This document shows, piece after piece, positions 25,371-36,517 of a DNA stretch of 64,000 nt. The position numbers and the translations under genes were made by a program. Under the pieces are notes generated by a model that was given only the letters and a program-made list of their open reading frames with translations, was not told the DNA's origin and did not search any database. The DNA is taken from NCBI RefSeq assembly GCF_014805685.1, contig NC_060886.1, forward strand, positions 19,388,608 through 19,452,607. Reading direction: 5' to 3'. This stretch comes from Silurus meridionalis. Taxonomy: Eukaryota > Chordata > Actinopteri > Siluriformes > Siluridae. Position 1 is the stretch's first letter. Each line of letters opens with the position of its first letter.

Positions 25371-26920
25371 GATCAAGTATTGAGCTGCACAACCACAGTT
25401 AGTTGCAGTGATTTATTAGAAATTGTAATGTTACAACACTTTGTTTATTAGCAGGTTGCCAATTCGTGGAACTCTGTAATAGGTTTTATATTTAAGTTAT
25501 TGTCTGTGCTCCTTTTTTCTCTTTCTTATGGTTTCTTATTCTTTAATTTAGCAATTATATAAATTCTCTTTTTTTATATATTACCTATTATAATTCACAA
25601 ATGGCGTGCGGGTTTATGCCACTGTTGTATAACACACACAAAAAAAAAAGACAATTACACTGTTAAGTTGGTGTGTGTATGACAATCAGTCCTCAACCGA
25701 ATGCCATACTAATCATGACAGGTCTACGCCCACATAAACTGACAGTCGATTTTTAATTATGTGTCATACAATATCAAGATCCAGTTGTGGGTTTACTGTT
25801 TGATTTATTGTGTATGTGTAATTGGATGGGTTATAAGCTTAATAAAAGTAAACAAAAAATAAAAATGTTGCATTGGTGCAAACTGTTGGTCTTTGTGGTT
25901 TAATCTGCTATTCTTGCATACAAAATCATCAAAAATTCAGGATTCTCTCAAAAAAAACAAGGTCTTTGAAGAGCAAGTGAATGACAGCCAGCATAACAGA
26001 GGCAAACAACATGATGGCAAAGCACAAAGATGTGGTAGTGCTGGTGATGAGGGGTTCAAAGAGGAATAAAAGAGAGAAGAAGGGAGATATAATAGCAGAA
26101 TACAATTAAATCGTGAGAAACAGTAAGTATACTGTCCCTCAACTGAGGGCTGTGTGTTTGCTGTGCATGCATGTATCTTTCTGAAGCCTGCCCAGTACTT
26201 CACCCAGGCATTTATACTATTAGTCTCTTGGACATGCGCTGAGGAACCTAAAATGTCATGTGTCATGGTAATGAAAGCGTCCTGAGCACACAGGGACGTC
26301 TCTCTAGTACGCTAACGTGGAGGATTTGAGGCAGATGACCGCATCCATTCCTGTTTCTAAGCACCACTTCTGCCACCTTCAGCATTAGAGAAAATCATTT
26401 ACTCTCTGGTGCATAGAGTAAGTGCAGTAAGTAAGTACAGACTTGAAGGAGAATACTGCCCATTGTCTGATACACACACACAAAAAAACACTTGTTATGC
26501 AAAATAATTCAGATGCCAAGTTTAAGACAAAACAATACTCTAAAACATTTTGTTCCAGAGTTAACGTGAGTCATCCTGGGAATCATGTAATACTAACTCT
26601 CAGAGATTCAGTCATTACTCAGATATGCCAGATCAGATGTCCTACATCATAATGTTTGAAAGAAATACGGGAAGTGTCCCTCCCTGTAACGTTTACTACT
26701 TAGCTATGAGGCAAACTACAGAATCCAGATCAGACTGGATAACAAAAAAAACTAGTAAGTAGGGCTGTTACGGTACACGTATTTGAAATTTTTCGATACA
26801 GGGTTTTCGGTTCGGTACACATGTGGACTAAATGCAATCCTTTTTATGTGTGGAACATAGTTACAATTTGAGTTCCTCCTAGGGAACATATTACCGTAAT
26901 TTCCGGACTATAAAGTGCAC

Positions 26921-26992
<72 letters not shown>

Positions 26993-28188
26993 GTGGGTGC
27001 GGCTTATATATAGGCCGCACCCACCCATATATATGGGTGCACTTTATAATTACGGTAACTAAATTTGACAAAGATTTTTATTTTAAACATAAATAAGCCG
27101 CACCTGTCTATAAGCTGCACTGAAACTACATGTCTACACTGAAACTAAAGAACTTTACACAGGCTTTAACGAAAGACAGTGTCTGTTACACAGTGTAACG
27201 GATGAAATATGTTGTGGCTCCTTTAAGAGCAGAGCGGCATTTTTGGAATAGCCTGCCGCCGCATTTTTCCACTATTACTGCATGTGTGCAAGACCGAGGA
27301 ATATGTCCTTATTATTTTCTGATGCTCATTTCTAAGTTTCTTTGACTAGTAACGCTGTTGCCAAAAAAAAATAAAAAAGCACAAGTTTTGGAAACCTGTC
27401 TGTGCTTATATGATTTCCCTGATTGACCCTGATACAACGCGTTACAATGGCTTGTATCTAAACAGTAGCACACCAAGTAAGTCATTGTTCACTGTCTTCC
27501 TCCTTCCTTTCACAACTATTTCTCTTGAGAGTTTTTCTATTGGCATCGTCGTGCGTTAAAAAAAAAAAAAAAAAGTTTTTTCTCCCGATGCCGTGCAGCT
27601 CAGAGCACAGGTAAGGTGCCTTTTTTCGTTTTCGTTCGGAAATTTCATTGGTCTAATTTTATTGGTCAGTTTTTAGCTTGAAGTTTGTGAAACCGGGAAA
27701 AACTCAGAAAAAATCAATAAATTAGCCACTTTGTTTAAGCCGCGGGGTTCAAAACATAGGAAAAAAGTAGTGGCTTATAGTCCGAAAAATACGGTAAGCA
27801 GCGAACTGCAAGTTTGTTGAGTCTCCGCCTCGCACTTGGAATTAAATTTTTTATTATTATTAAACTTGAAAACATACACAACAATGCCAGGGGTATAAAA
27901 AAGAAACTAGAGTTAGCGCAGTGTCCCTGTGGCTCTCACTCCGTACCGGGAATTAAAATGCTAAAAAATCCATAGCGCTAGCATTAGCCACTAACCAGGA
28001 AGTAGGTAACGCCAACGTTAGTGCTATGAAGAATTTCTCTTAAAAGGTGAAAAACCAGGCAATTCCACATATCCAGGGAGTGAATGAAAGAAGGATGGAA
28101 GAAATGAAGACATTTGTTAAAGTATGCTGAAATAAGTGGAACAGTTAAGTAGATCATATATTTAGTTAAATTAAATATTTAATGTAAA

Positions 28189-28235
<47 letters not shown>

Positions 28236-29639
28236 ACTTATATGCACATCCGTATTACCCAAATTGGGTCTAACAAATGTAAACTATTTAATAACATTTT
28301 TTCCATTTATTAAATTTTATTATTTTAATGTGTGCCAATTTAATTGATTACTCAATTTAATAAATATAATTACAAGGTATATTGCATTATTTTATTTATT
28401 GTATTTTTTATAAATTATTATTTTATATATTATTTAACCAAGCATTATTAAAATAAACTGCGTTGATAAAAACACAAGACATTTTCTAACCGTACCCAAA
28501 ATGAACCCGAACCGTGACTTAAAATCCGAGGTACGTACAGAATTGTGAATTTTGTGTTTACACCCCTACTACTAAAATATTCCAATATACAGAAGACATC
28601 AGACACCTTCTTCTTTTAGCAGTCCCAACTTAATCAGTAATCTTGGTGTCATTGGTTACTGAGCAGCACACAGGTCCACAGAGAGAATGAAATCCCTCTC
28701 TTTAGGCCTGCCTCAGCTGCTCAATAATGGATCATGATAAAAAATAAGCCTTTATCTATTTTATATTTTGCGTTAAACTCTGTGCTTCTGTTCTGATCTC
28801 ATATAGTTAAATTGTGCTAATGAATCACAATCACAGCACTAAAGTGCACGAACAGCTGATGGCATCGGGCACAAGCTAAAAGGCAAATCTCCAATACTCG
28901 CTAGCTCTTACAGGCACAATAAAGTTTTTATTCTCATAACACTTCTGTAATACCAAGGTGATGACCACACCAGCAACAGATACTGAATTACATCCTCATT
29001 ACAGTCTCAAATACTTGGGTTGCATTCCACCATGTAATAACTGCAGTTTGTCAATACACTAATGGTGTTTTTGCAGCTTAAATTGCATGATACTGTATTT
29101 AGAGTGTAGAATATGGCTGGGGGTGCACCTTTAAACTCTCTTTAAATGTGCATTACTTGCTCACCATGTGGTGGAGAAAAATGCACACGTTATTGAAATC
29201 TTTCTGCCAGGAGCTCATATCACTAAATTGACAAAAATGCTAAAACGTAATGTATTGTAGAGTTAAACATTTAATATGCATGTTGCACATCCGCATTACT
29301 GTTCTAATATTTTGTAAAATTTCCGATATTGTTTTTTGTTCCTACTGCCTAAATAAAGTCATTTGTTTCGGTCCATTCTATGAGAGACATCATGAGAAAG
29401 AGCCTATTGATTCTGAGGGAAGATCAATAGATGCCGCACTGTAATAATTTTACAGAGCTTCTTACCTTGAGGGAGTCGAAGCAGGCGATGACTCGGCCAT
29501 TGTCCACCTGACAGCTCTTGGGTGGGTGAGCGAATTTGCATTCTTCGTCACTGCGAGAGCACGTGCCTCTCTGAAACTGACGACACACCTCCAGAGTCAG
29601 CCACTTAGTGTCGCGCACAGCTGGCAATGCCACAGACAT
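13693..29639 (-). CDS. mbnl2: Muscleblind-like splicing regulator 2 (spliced, 9 coding exons)
   Basis: RNA-binding regulator of alternative splicing and polyadenylation that recognises YGCY motifs; it acts in the nucleus and cytoplasm. Joining the nine exons listed separately gives 378 residues, close to the family length (about 370-390). Four CCCH fingers are present: C19-C27-C34-H38, C53-C61-C66-H70, C185-C193-C200-H204 and C221-C229-C234-H238. The first and third are CX7CX6CX3H, the second and fourth CX7CX4CX3H. Words such as [20 protein letters not shown] and [16 protein letters not shown] match MBNL2 rather than MBNL1 or MBNL3. The chosen start, [13 protein letters not shown], is the first in-frame ATG. 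Exon sizes 54, 154 and 36 equal those of the mammalian genes. The C-terminus is the short IILK form. All splice sites are GT-AG with consistent phases. The neighbour on the 3' side is rap2a. Confidence 0.96.
13708..15731 (-). other. mbnl2: mbnl2 intron 8
   Basis: Non-coding. Contains a SINE copy at 13885-14065 and a short CpG-richer patch near 14890-15000, which I cannot interpret. Confidence 0.7.
13885..14065 (-). mobile_element. tRNA-derived SINE copy
   Basis: Reading the minus strand gives a tRNA-like head (a TTAGTGG-type box, then GAACTCACGACC on the plus strand), the centre CCAGCAGTGG and AAGGCCCC, and an end GCGTCTGCAAAATGC. The same word order occurs at 21783, 38365 and 54138, showing a dispersed family. 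Confidence 0.75.
15732..15823 (-). CDS. mbnl2: mbnl2 exon 8, Ala-rich
   Basis: 92 bases (the mammalian equivalent is 95) encoding [16 protein letters not shown] and a seven-alanine run ending TANQ. Acceptor AAAAAAG, donor GTTTGC. The length is not a multiple of three, so skipping it would change the C-terminal frame, as in the family. Confidence 0.88.
15824..17679 (-). other. mbnl2: mbnl2 intron 7
   Basis: Non-coding and AT-rich, with TA (16385-16443) and AAT/AATC (about 16590-16660) repeats. I looked for the alternative mammalian MBNL2 exon that reads SRNGMECQES and did not find it. Confidence 0.7.
16385..16443. repeat. TA microsatellite
   Basis: About 29 TA units followed by a T run, in mbnl2 intron 7. 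Confidence 0.95.
17680..17715 (-). CDS. mbnl2: mbnl2 36-base exon 7
   Basis: 36 bases reading [11 protein letters not shown] across phase-1 boundaries, matching the GSILCMTPATS exon of mammalian MBNL in size and position. Acceptor TGTAG, donor GTATGT. The size is a multiple of three, so it can be skipped in frame. Confidence 0.88.
18027..18180 (-). CDS. mbnl2: mbnl2 coding exon 6
   Basis: 154 bases, starting [19 protein letters not shown] after a CT-rich tract (CTCTCTCTCTCAG). It contains the second basic cluster AKR and [20 protein letters not shown]. Donor GTACAT, phase 1. Confidence 0.93.
18521..18574 (-). CDS. mbnl2: mbnl2 exon 5, regulated 54-base exon
   Basis: Eighteen codons, [18 protein letters not shown], flanked by acceptor GTGCAG and donor GTACTT. 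In mammals the equivalent 54-base exon is alternatively spliced, autoregulated by MBNL proteins and promotes nuclear localisation through the KRPLE segment. Because it is 54 bases and phase 0 at both ends, it can be skipped without changing frame. Confidence 0.93.
18577..18726 (-). promoter_or_regulatory. mbnl2: AG-exclusion zone and YGCY cluster before mbnl2 exon 5
   Basis: On the transcribed strand there is no AG dinucleotide for 150 bases upstream of the exon 5 acceptor; the next one is at 18727-18728. The zone holds several YGCY words (TGCTG, TGCTTGCTG, CGCTT, CTGCC, GTGCTG). A long AG-free zone implies a distant branch point. YGCY is the MBNL binding motif, and the mammalian exon is known to be repressed by MBNL through this interval. 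Direct autoregulation here is inferred. Confidence 0.7.
19105..19164. repeat. GT microsatellite (CA in the mbnl2 transcript)
   Basis: About 30 units in mbnl2 intron 4, followed by GGT repeats and a G run. Confidence 0.95.
19374..19610 (-). CDS. mbnl2: mbnl2 coding exon 4
   Basis: 237 bases, codons 184-262, carrying fingers 3 and 4 ([10 protein letters not shown]..., [10 protein letters not shown]...). It ends in an Ala/Thr-rich tail at ATG before donor GTGAGG. Confidence 0.95.
19754..19789. repeat. GA microsatellite (CT in the mbnl2 transcript)
   Basis: About 18 units within the 241-base intron between mbnl2 exons 3 and 4. Confidence 0.95.
19852..20061 (-). CDS. mbnl2: mbnl2 coding exon 3
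   Basis: 210 bases, codons 114-183: the Pro/Gly/Ser-rich linker between finger pairs (contains [15 protein letters not shown] and a Ser run). It ends DKLE at donor GTACAG. Confidence 0.93.
20664..20828 (-). CDS. mbnl2: mbnl2 coding exon 2
   Basis: 165 bases, codons 59-113. It starts GGT CGG TGT after acceptor TTTCAG and completes finger 2 (C61, C66, H70). The linker [20 protein letters not shown] follows. It ends at donor GTATGT. Confidence 0.95.
21783..21960 (+). mobile_element. tRNA-derived SINE copy
   Basis: Starts with a tRNA-like block (GTAGCTTAGTG ... TTGGACTTCTGATTGGAAGAT), passes through CTGCCGCTGCTCGGCCCTTG and AGGCCCTTAACTCTCAACTG, and ends TAAATGTAATAAAGGC. This is the forward orientation of the family also seen at 13885 and 54138. 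Confidence 0.8.
22778..22935 (+). repeat. SINE-like dispersed fragment
   Basis: Contains AGAGAGCTGGGCTAATTATA, AGATGGCTGCAGTGGCGTTG and a tRNA-like GGGATTCAAACTCACAGG block, words I associate with a fish interspersed repeat. The family is uncertain. Confidence 0.5.
25296..25364. repeat. CA then TA microsatellite
   Basis: About 12 CA units passing into about 23 TA units. Confidence 0.95.
26759..28570. mobile_element. Non-autonomous DNA transposon (host of a nested insertion)
   Basis: The left end TAGGGCTGTTACGGTACAC and the reverse complement of the right end (TAGTAGGGGTGTAAACAC) are similar and inverted. Next to them lie related words: TTCGGTTCGGTACAC on the left, and ACCCGAACCGTGAC with GAGGTACGTAC on the right. 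There is no coding capacity. The interior is split by the element at 26894-27794, leaving about 0.9 kb of its own sequence, with a CA run at 28191-28226. The ends resemble a hAT-type fish repeat; no clear target duplication is visible. Confidence 0.6.
26894..27794. mobile_element. Nested TA-flanked terminal-repeat element
   Basis: The left terminus CCGTAATTTCCGGACTATAA mirrors the right terminus TTATAGTCCGAAAAATACGG, each flanked by TA (26892-26893, 27795-27796). 901 bases, no open frame. Its left 162 bases (to 27055) are themselves palindromic: GGGTGCACTTTATAATTACGG mirrors the left end around a TA microsatellite (26923-26990). Repeated ATAAGCCGCAC words inside are typical of this fish repeat. 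It interrupts the element at 26759-28570. Confidence 0.75.
29466..29639 (-). CDS. mbnl2: mbnl2 coding exon 1
   Basis: Codons 1-58: start codon, finger 1 and the first Cys of finger 2. It ends CTC AAG at donor GTAAGA, phase 0. An in-frame extension upstream to 29666 begins only with GTG and is not used as a start. Confidence 0.95.
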
Positions 29640-30026
29640 TTTGCTGACAAGCGCAGTGAAACTCACTGAACGAAATATATGGGCACTTATCCACTACTTT
29701 CAGGATGTCTGAGTACAGCGTATTTATTTACTGCAAAGGGCACTGTTAGGGGTTGGCGGAACGGGAATCACACGTCTGTTTTTTATTTATGAAATGTAAT
29801 GTTCCTGCATAGCATGGTCTTCTGACTACATTGACAACAGGCTGATTTTATAATTTTCTCCACTCTTTGAGCTTTCCTGCAGCTGTGGGTGGGACTGAAT
29901 GCTGCAGTCAGGTGGATAAAGGAACGTTTTGAGGTGGGAGGATTAGTACTCTGACTGAGGTGGAAAGAGAGGAGTGTGGGTGGTACAGGACGCCAGAGAC
30001 CAGAGATCAGCGACACGGGGAGTCAT
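29640..30026 (-). other. mbnl2: mbnl2 5' UTR part of the start exon (probable)
   Basis: Upstream of the ATG a plausible acceptor GTGCCTTTCAG ends at 30027, which would give a 387-base 5' UTR segment. If so, the exon opens with an ATG that starts a 27-codon upstream frame ending before 29940. Inferred only from splice-site pattern. Confidence 0.35.
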
Positions 30027-33000
30027 CTGAAAGGCACTTCTTGATAGCGGTCTGTTAGGAAATAAGAGGAAAAAGAAAAGTTATTTTTAAATTATTCACA
30101 AAGGCAAAAATCACCAATAAGCAGTCCAGCCAATTTATTACAGAGATATAAGCCATAAGGAATTACACAAATTGGCTGATTTTAGTATAATTTTTTCCTG
30201 CTGCATTCCAAGGCTTGGAGATAAGGCCTCCCTACCCGGCTGAGATCTCTACACAAACGGCAGCCTGACAGACCTGTGTCGGATCACGGCACAGCATAAA
30301 TCCTATTATATCACATGCTCCAAGGGGATTTGGTGAACAGACAGAGTGAGCGCTCACTTCAGAGAAATCAGGACAGAAATCAAGACTGCCCGGCAACAGC
30401 CAAACACAGAAACACATAGCACTGGCAATGATGCTATCATCCTGGGCTCTGTTTTCTAAATGCATTATCGTGTTATCATCTCCGTAATTTGTTAAAAGAA
30501 AATGTTTAATAGAGGCCTAATTTCTCTGACATCACATGTGGATCAGGACTGGAACGGACATAATATCTTGGCCAAGTTTTGCTCATGCAAATGTCAACAC
30601 AAACCACAAATTATGCTTGGCAAAGCTCCTCTTGCATAAAACTTCAGAACACAAACCGTGGACTCTGGCAGAGCCCTGTTACTAAGTGACTATAACCTTT
30701 TAAAGGCTATTTGAGACTGGTCCAGATCACTTGGCCTGGTGCATGAGAGACCATGTTGTGTTAAAGTGCAGTCTGAGTAGATCTGAGCAATCTGAGCTAC
30801 TAATGGCAGGATAGCAGAGCAGGTCAATTCCTAATACGTTTAAACACGTGGTCTGAGGAAGGAACCCCAATGGACAACCGACAACCTCAGCTAAAGGGCA
30901 AGGGTTTATTTTGGGGGGACTACACCAGCCCAACGTATTAACTAGGATTAATTACCATTCAATAAATCAAACTATAGTGTTAAGCCAGTTTGCGATGAGA
31001 GGCAGTGTGTGCACATTAGTGCACAGATGAACAAATCTTCGAATTGTTTTGACTGTGGTTAGTTACTTATTGATAACTAATCTGCAAAGACAACTGTTAA
31101 TCAGTCAAGACTGCAACTGTTGGTCTGCATACACACATGTACACCAGCTTCATAGTTATCAGAGTGACTGCTGATTTTCTGCCCATTTCTGTTCTGAAGC
31201 CTTAATACCAAACTAGCTCTGTGGGAGAGGAGCATAAAACCTATTTAAATTACTACAGCACTATTCAAAACACAACTGCATATAGTACGATTTATAATTG
31301 AGTATACAGCATATGGTAATATACACAGTATGTATATAGAGGGAGTTATGTAAAATACACATCACTTAGGACTTCAAACAAGTAATTCAAACAAATGGCC
31401 ATAATGTGAAAAACATTATGATTTTATTTGCTCAATCCACAGGAACTCTGTTGTCTTTTTAACCATCCTGTTTCCCAGGCGTATACATATGAAGTTGAAT
31501 TACCAGAACATACTCAGTGCTGTGGCTCTCTACAACAGAGACAAACATTAATTGTAAGAGTGCCAACAAAGTGTGAAGAAAAATCCAGCCCCCAAAAAAT
31601 CAATACTATCATTTGAGTACAGCCTAGTCAAAGGTGAAGGAAAATTCATCTGTTGTTCAGTAGTATGAGCTAGTTCATCTAAATGATAAGCCTAAATGGG
31701 TAGCATTTTCGCCTCATCCTTTCTTTTCGTTCAGCTACTTTATATCTGTGACTATGCCCTCTATTTTCCCTAAGCTTATCCTGCACAGCAAAGGTATACA
31801 TGTATGGGAATGGGCTGAAGTGTCTGAATATGTCTAGCTGCCTATGTAGCAAAAAGAGCTTCCAATGTATGTTTTTGATCTATGATAAATAAAGAGAGAT
31901 TTATCAGAATGGGAAACATAATGCGTATATGAATTATTGATTGGATCCCAGTCTTTACAGTGCATTGTTAGCACTGTTTATAGACATGTGATTAGCTTTT
32001 ATGCTTTAATAGATATTAATTTCTGTCTTGTATTACTTTAGTCTACCATGTTATATAAAATGACCTGAATAGGCATGTCCATGGTTTAGAGGGTTTAGAA
32101 CAATATTCTGTGGTTTGGGAGTTGACTAACTAATTGCAGTGACTTATTCAAATACATACTATGTGGTACACCTGCTTTCACTGTATGTTAATTTCAGCCA
32201 TAGGCAAGTCACAACATTTTACTTTACATTTTTTTAAAACGAAGATTTTTTTTTTTGAGGAAAGCGCCCTAGGTATTGATTTCACTGTGGTACTGCATCT
32301 TCGTGGTATTGCACCATTTACTGCAAAATCCACAAACAAAAGAACACTGTTGAATACTTTGCTTGCAAAGCTTTTTATTTAGTTCAGTACTAATTGAATA
32401 ACAGCTAGTTTAATACAGCAGCAGGGTAAGTAGGCCACATGCATTACCCTATTTGAGATGGGCAGCAACTCACTCATTTAAATTAACCTCGCTTTGTTCT
32501 CCCAAAGGATTCAAACAAAATTGGGCAATTGTGCTTTTAATGCTCAATGACAGAACAAAACGATATGAACAAACTCGGTCTTCATTAAGAGGGAGGAAAA
32601 AGCATTTATTACCAGACGTATTATGTATTAATGTGCTTAATGTCTAAAAACAAGGCAGCCTGTTCATCAGCATTATTAGCCAAAGTTAAGATGTGCATAG
32701 TTACTGTGTAGGTGTTTGTAAACAGGATATCTGACTGGCTGACGGTGGGCAGAGATACTGTTTTACATTCTGCTTCTCAATATTCTGACCTTTGGCTCCG
32801 TGTAGGCGTTCTAGCATTTTTCCTGCTGCTGTTTCACAGCATCACTGGGACTGCAATACCTAAACTAGTGAGTGTGCCAGGGTTCCGTGCTACACTAATT
32901 AGCTCTGATGTGCGAGTGTTATGACCTTGAGGAAGAGATTTTTAAATGAAGAGTTTTGGGATACTCAGAATATGAAGAAATGCCAGAGCAGATGTCTACA

Positions 33001-34282
33001 GAAAAAATTCCCGAGGTGTTTTCATTATCAGCCACTTGGTGAGACAACTACACGCAATTTGCTGCTTTATTACTTCTGATCTATCTAGAAAAAAAATCTA
33101 TACAAGCAACTTATTACTGTGATACTGGCAATAACAGCATTATTGTCTCTGTCAGTGTTATTGCTGTATAAGCTATTTTATCAGACATGGACAAACACGG
33201 TTCAAAGCACAAGGACATTTTCTATGCAACACGAAAATGAGCACTTCTCTGCTCTAATACACTTGATCAAACTAACAAAAGTTAGCCATCTAATTTTACA
33301 GCTTATTATTCATTTATTCCTCTTAAAAGTATGTACTGTTACAGTTATTACTCTGTAACTACTATTAGGTAAAGAGGAAAGAGTATATAGTTACATGAGT
33401 ATGGTAGTAAGTTAGAACCAACCAATGAGTCTTGGGATTTGAGTTAATTATTAAACCCTTCATCAGTCAGATGAAGATCATTGCGAAGAAGAGAAAACTT
33501 GAAATTGTGCTGGGCAGCAGCTCCCCAGGAGAAATCCTGGCCTAAATTATGCCTGGTTTATTCTGAGAATCACCCCTCAGTTCCTTTCGGAGCAGCCAGG
33601 CCAATATTACCATAATTGACATTGTATTGAAATCCTCTTTTTGATAAGATACGATATGGCAAAGGTTGTGACACCCGGTCATCACGCCATGTGACATACA
33701 ACCAAATATCCAGCCTTGGCATACTACATTTTTATGGAGCTCGCTCTGTCATGTAGGAACAGGTTTGAGCCTCTTAGTTTCAGTGATATAGCAAACAAAA
33801 ACATCCTATACATTCTGTGCTTCCACTGGGGAAACCACAAAAATGACTGTAATGGGCTGTTGTCCACAACCATTTTTTGGAACAAAATGTGTGAATATAT
33901 ATATAGTTATTAGTTGATAACTTTCTATTTTTAATCTAATGTAGTGTCTTTAACTGAATGATGCAATGCAGTTTATTTTACTGCACTACTTCATGCACAC
34001 TCCTGACACATGATACATAAAATATCTCTTTAACCTTGGAACATATCCTTCACTATCCCCATTCTCATGTGCAAACAAACTGTAACTTGCTTAAGGTTCT
34101 CAAAATATGGCTTAAAATAGAAATTATAGATCATGCTAAAAGCCCCAATGCATAATCTCTGGTTATGTTGAAATGGCCAAATAATGCTATAATTGAGTTT
34201 TTGAGCCGGAGGCATTGGGTCTAAATTAGGCCAGTACTGATCTACATTGATGACAGAGGTTGAACTTGCTGTATCTGCTGTA

Positions 34283-34315
<33 letters not shown>

Positions 34316-35615
34316 CCAGTTTAGACCCAGTTTACAAGCTGGCTTTTTATGCATCCTGCATCAGAAATGTCATAAAAAAAAGCTTTTATCCACATGCATT
34401 TCCACTTATATTCAACGAGTCCCTTGTGAGTGCTGTCGATTTATGTAAACGATTCGACTTCATCAGAAAAGGATTGTGTACGTTAAAATACAGAAGTCTT
34501 TTGAATATGTGATCATGTAGTATTTTGGCAAGTGTTGCAGAAACACACCTTTACGCCGAAAAAAAAAAAAGAACGTGGTTAAAATTGCCTTACAACATGT
34601 CATGAAGCTGACATAAGCAATCAGATTTAAACCTGTTCTAATGCATTGGATGCATTCAAACTTTCACTTTTATATTGATAAACCCTATCAGGGTAAGTGA
34701 AAATCCAAACCAAGTGTAAATCTGTTTTTGCACATTTTTTAAAATCATTTTAACTCTAGAAAAAGGTTCAGAAAACATGGATCTATTTAAAAGAGAACCA
34801 GCTACTAATCTCAGTACTCACCACAATCCCAGTCCAGACCTTAACAAGATTTCTGGTGACATGAATACAAAAGTCTGCCTACTTATCCACCCCTGATCCG
34901 ACCTCACCCTTCCTTTCGATCCTGTTTCCTGAAAAGCACTTCCTGCTGTTCAACGGGCCAGAAAACATTTGCGTTTTTAATCCAAATGTGTGGCATCGTG
35001 CCGAGTTCATTATATACTGAAACACACTTCATAGATCCAAATGATGGCCTGCAAACATCAACACGTTAAGCGCTACCTGTTAACCGCTCACATGTCCTGG
35101 AAGTGCACTTTAAAACCCCCAGGCGGGTTAATGAGTAAAGTTTACACCTCTTATTAAATAATTACTACATGGTTATGACTGTTAGTAACTGGAACTCAGA
35201 CAAGCAGTAATGACTGCGCAAATTCAAGGCGCTGAAAAGCCTCAAATGTGAAACGTTTTGCTGTTCTGGAAGTCCAAAAAGAAAGTTGGCTATTTGTTGG
35301 AGCAGACCGCTAGCCAGCAGTCAGTACACACGGCTAGTCAGTTAGCTGAGCCATTAGACCCAGTTTCCGAGCTAAACTTACTGTAGTTCGCTAGCTAGCT
35401 AAGGCGGCTAATGATACAGGCGCTAGCCGACCGGCGTTCACTTCAGCTCAGTTGCGCGTTCACGTTTCACACATGCGCTTTTTATCTTTTCATAAAGGAC
35501 CAACGTTATAGTGCACCGACTTTCCCTGAGTAACTCACAGTACACAAAGTTGAAAACGGAGAAAATATGGGAGAGTTTATGAGGTAACACTGGCCGGGTT
35601 AAACACCTGGCTTAC
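30027..35615 (-). other. mbnl2 5' intron (probable)
   Basis: No exon or recognisable mobile element except a CA run at 34286-34311. AT-rich, without CpG clusters. Assigned to mbnl2 only if the CpG-island exon at 35616 is its first exon. Confidence 0.5.
34286..34311. repeat. CA microsatellite
   Basis: Thirteen CA units. Confidence 0.95.
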
Positions 35616-36250
35616 CTCATCGCCGCGAAATCTCGCTGCTAGCCACACCGTCAGTCACGAACCGCCACGGCAATCCGCCCAGTACAGCCAAAATGGGAGC
35701 GGGGTGAGGTGGGGGGGATACACCAACGAGTTTATTATCGAACATCAAATAAAAAACTCGACGCAATATCAACCATGTTATCGTCCGGACAGCGCGTGAA
35801 ACGGAGAGATCGCCCTTCACCGGGAACGCGATACTTATTCTTGAAACCGCAGCACCGACTTTCCTTCGAGCAACAAGCATTTGACAGCTTGACTCTGTTT
35901 TTCAGGAAGAGCTCCCAAGTTGTAAACGGGGAGGGGCCACGCAACCGAGCACACTTACCAAAACGAGACTCGGAGGAAAACGATTCGAACGCGATATGTG
36001 TTAAATAGCGACGTACCGCGCAAATGTTTGCTCGCCGTTTGCCTCATGCTGTCTGGCTGTAATGGTTGTTGTTTTTCGTTTGACGCTTGGAGAACACCCC
36101 GCGGGCCCGTGTTTGGTACGATCCGAGCGAATGTCAGCCGCCGTGAGAACGGCCTGCTTGTTGCCAGGGTAACAGTGATGCTGTAGAGTAAACGTAAGCA
36201 CACAGTCATCACATGAAAAGTGCAGCTCCTGGAGGCATCGGGAAAATAGT
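35280..36250 (-). promoter_or_regulatory. mbnl2: CpG island, probable mbnl2 promoter and non-coding exon 1
   Basis: A CpG-rich segment in otherwise AT-rich DNA. On the minus strand a strong donor, GATGAG followed by GTAAGCC, falls at 35615-35616, with no long conserved frame upstream of it. This fits a non-coding first exon spliced to the mbnl2 start exon. Its position between slc38a11 and mbnl2, and the strand of the donor, favour mbnl2; expression data would decide. Confidence 0.55.
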
Positions 36251-36294
36251 GATCAACAGGAGAGTGTGTCACGGCGGACTCATCTGTGAATTTG

Positions 36295-36345
36295 CATTTA
36301 TAGCCATTGGGAGATGCCTTTATTCGGAGCGACTTATAGTGCACG
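36295..36345 (-). repeat. SINE 3'-end fragment
   Basis: Contains GATGCCTTTATTCGGAGCGAC, the terminal word block of the SINE family at 13885 and 54138, without the tRNA-like head. Confidence 0.5.
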
Positions 36346-36485
36346 TCATATCTTTATAAATCATATGTAAGAGCAAATAGATCAGGGTGTGGAAATATTA
36401 CCAAGATAAAAAACATGTTAGAAAGGATTCAGTACAGAGATTTGGAAAAGCAACACATACAGTAGAATCTAAATAATTGTTAGGC

Positions 36486-36486
<1 letters not shown>

Positions 36487-36517
<31 letters not shown>

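Larger units (their letters stand above)
20829..29465 (-). other. mbnl2: mbnl2 intron between coding exons 1 and 2
   Basis: 8.6 kb with no coding exon seen. It contains a SINE (21783-21960), a second SINE-like fragment (22778-22935), CA/TA repeats at 25296-25364, and nested transposons from about 26759 to 28570. The rest appears unremarkable. Confidence 0.75.

Noticed and set aside
29783..30016. 77-codon minus-strand frame upstream of mbnl2
   Set aside because: It begins at GTG, not ATG, and shows no known domain; at most it is 5' UTR.
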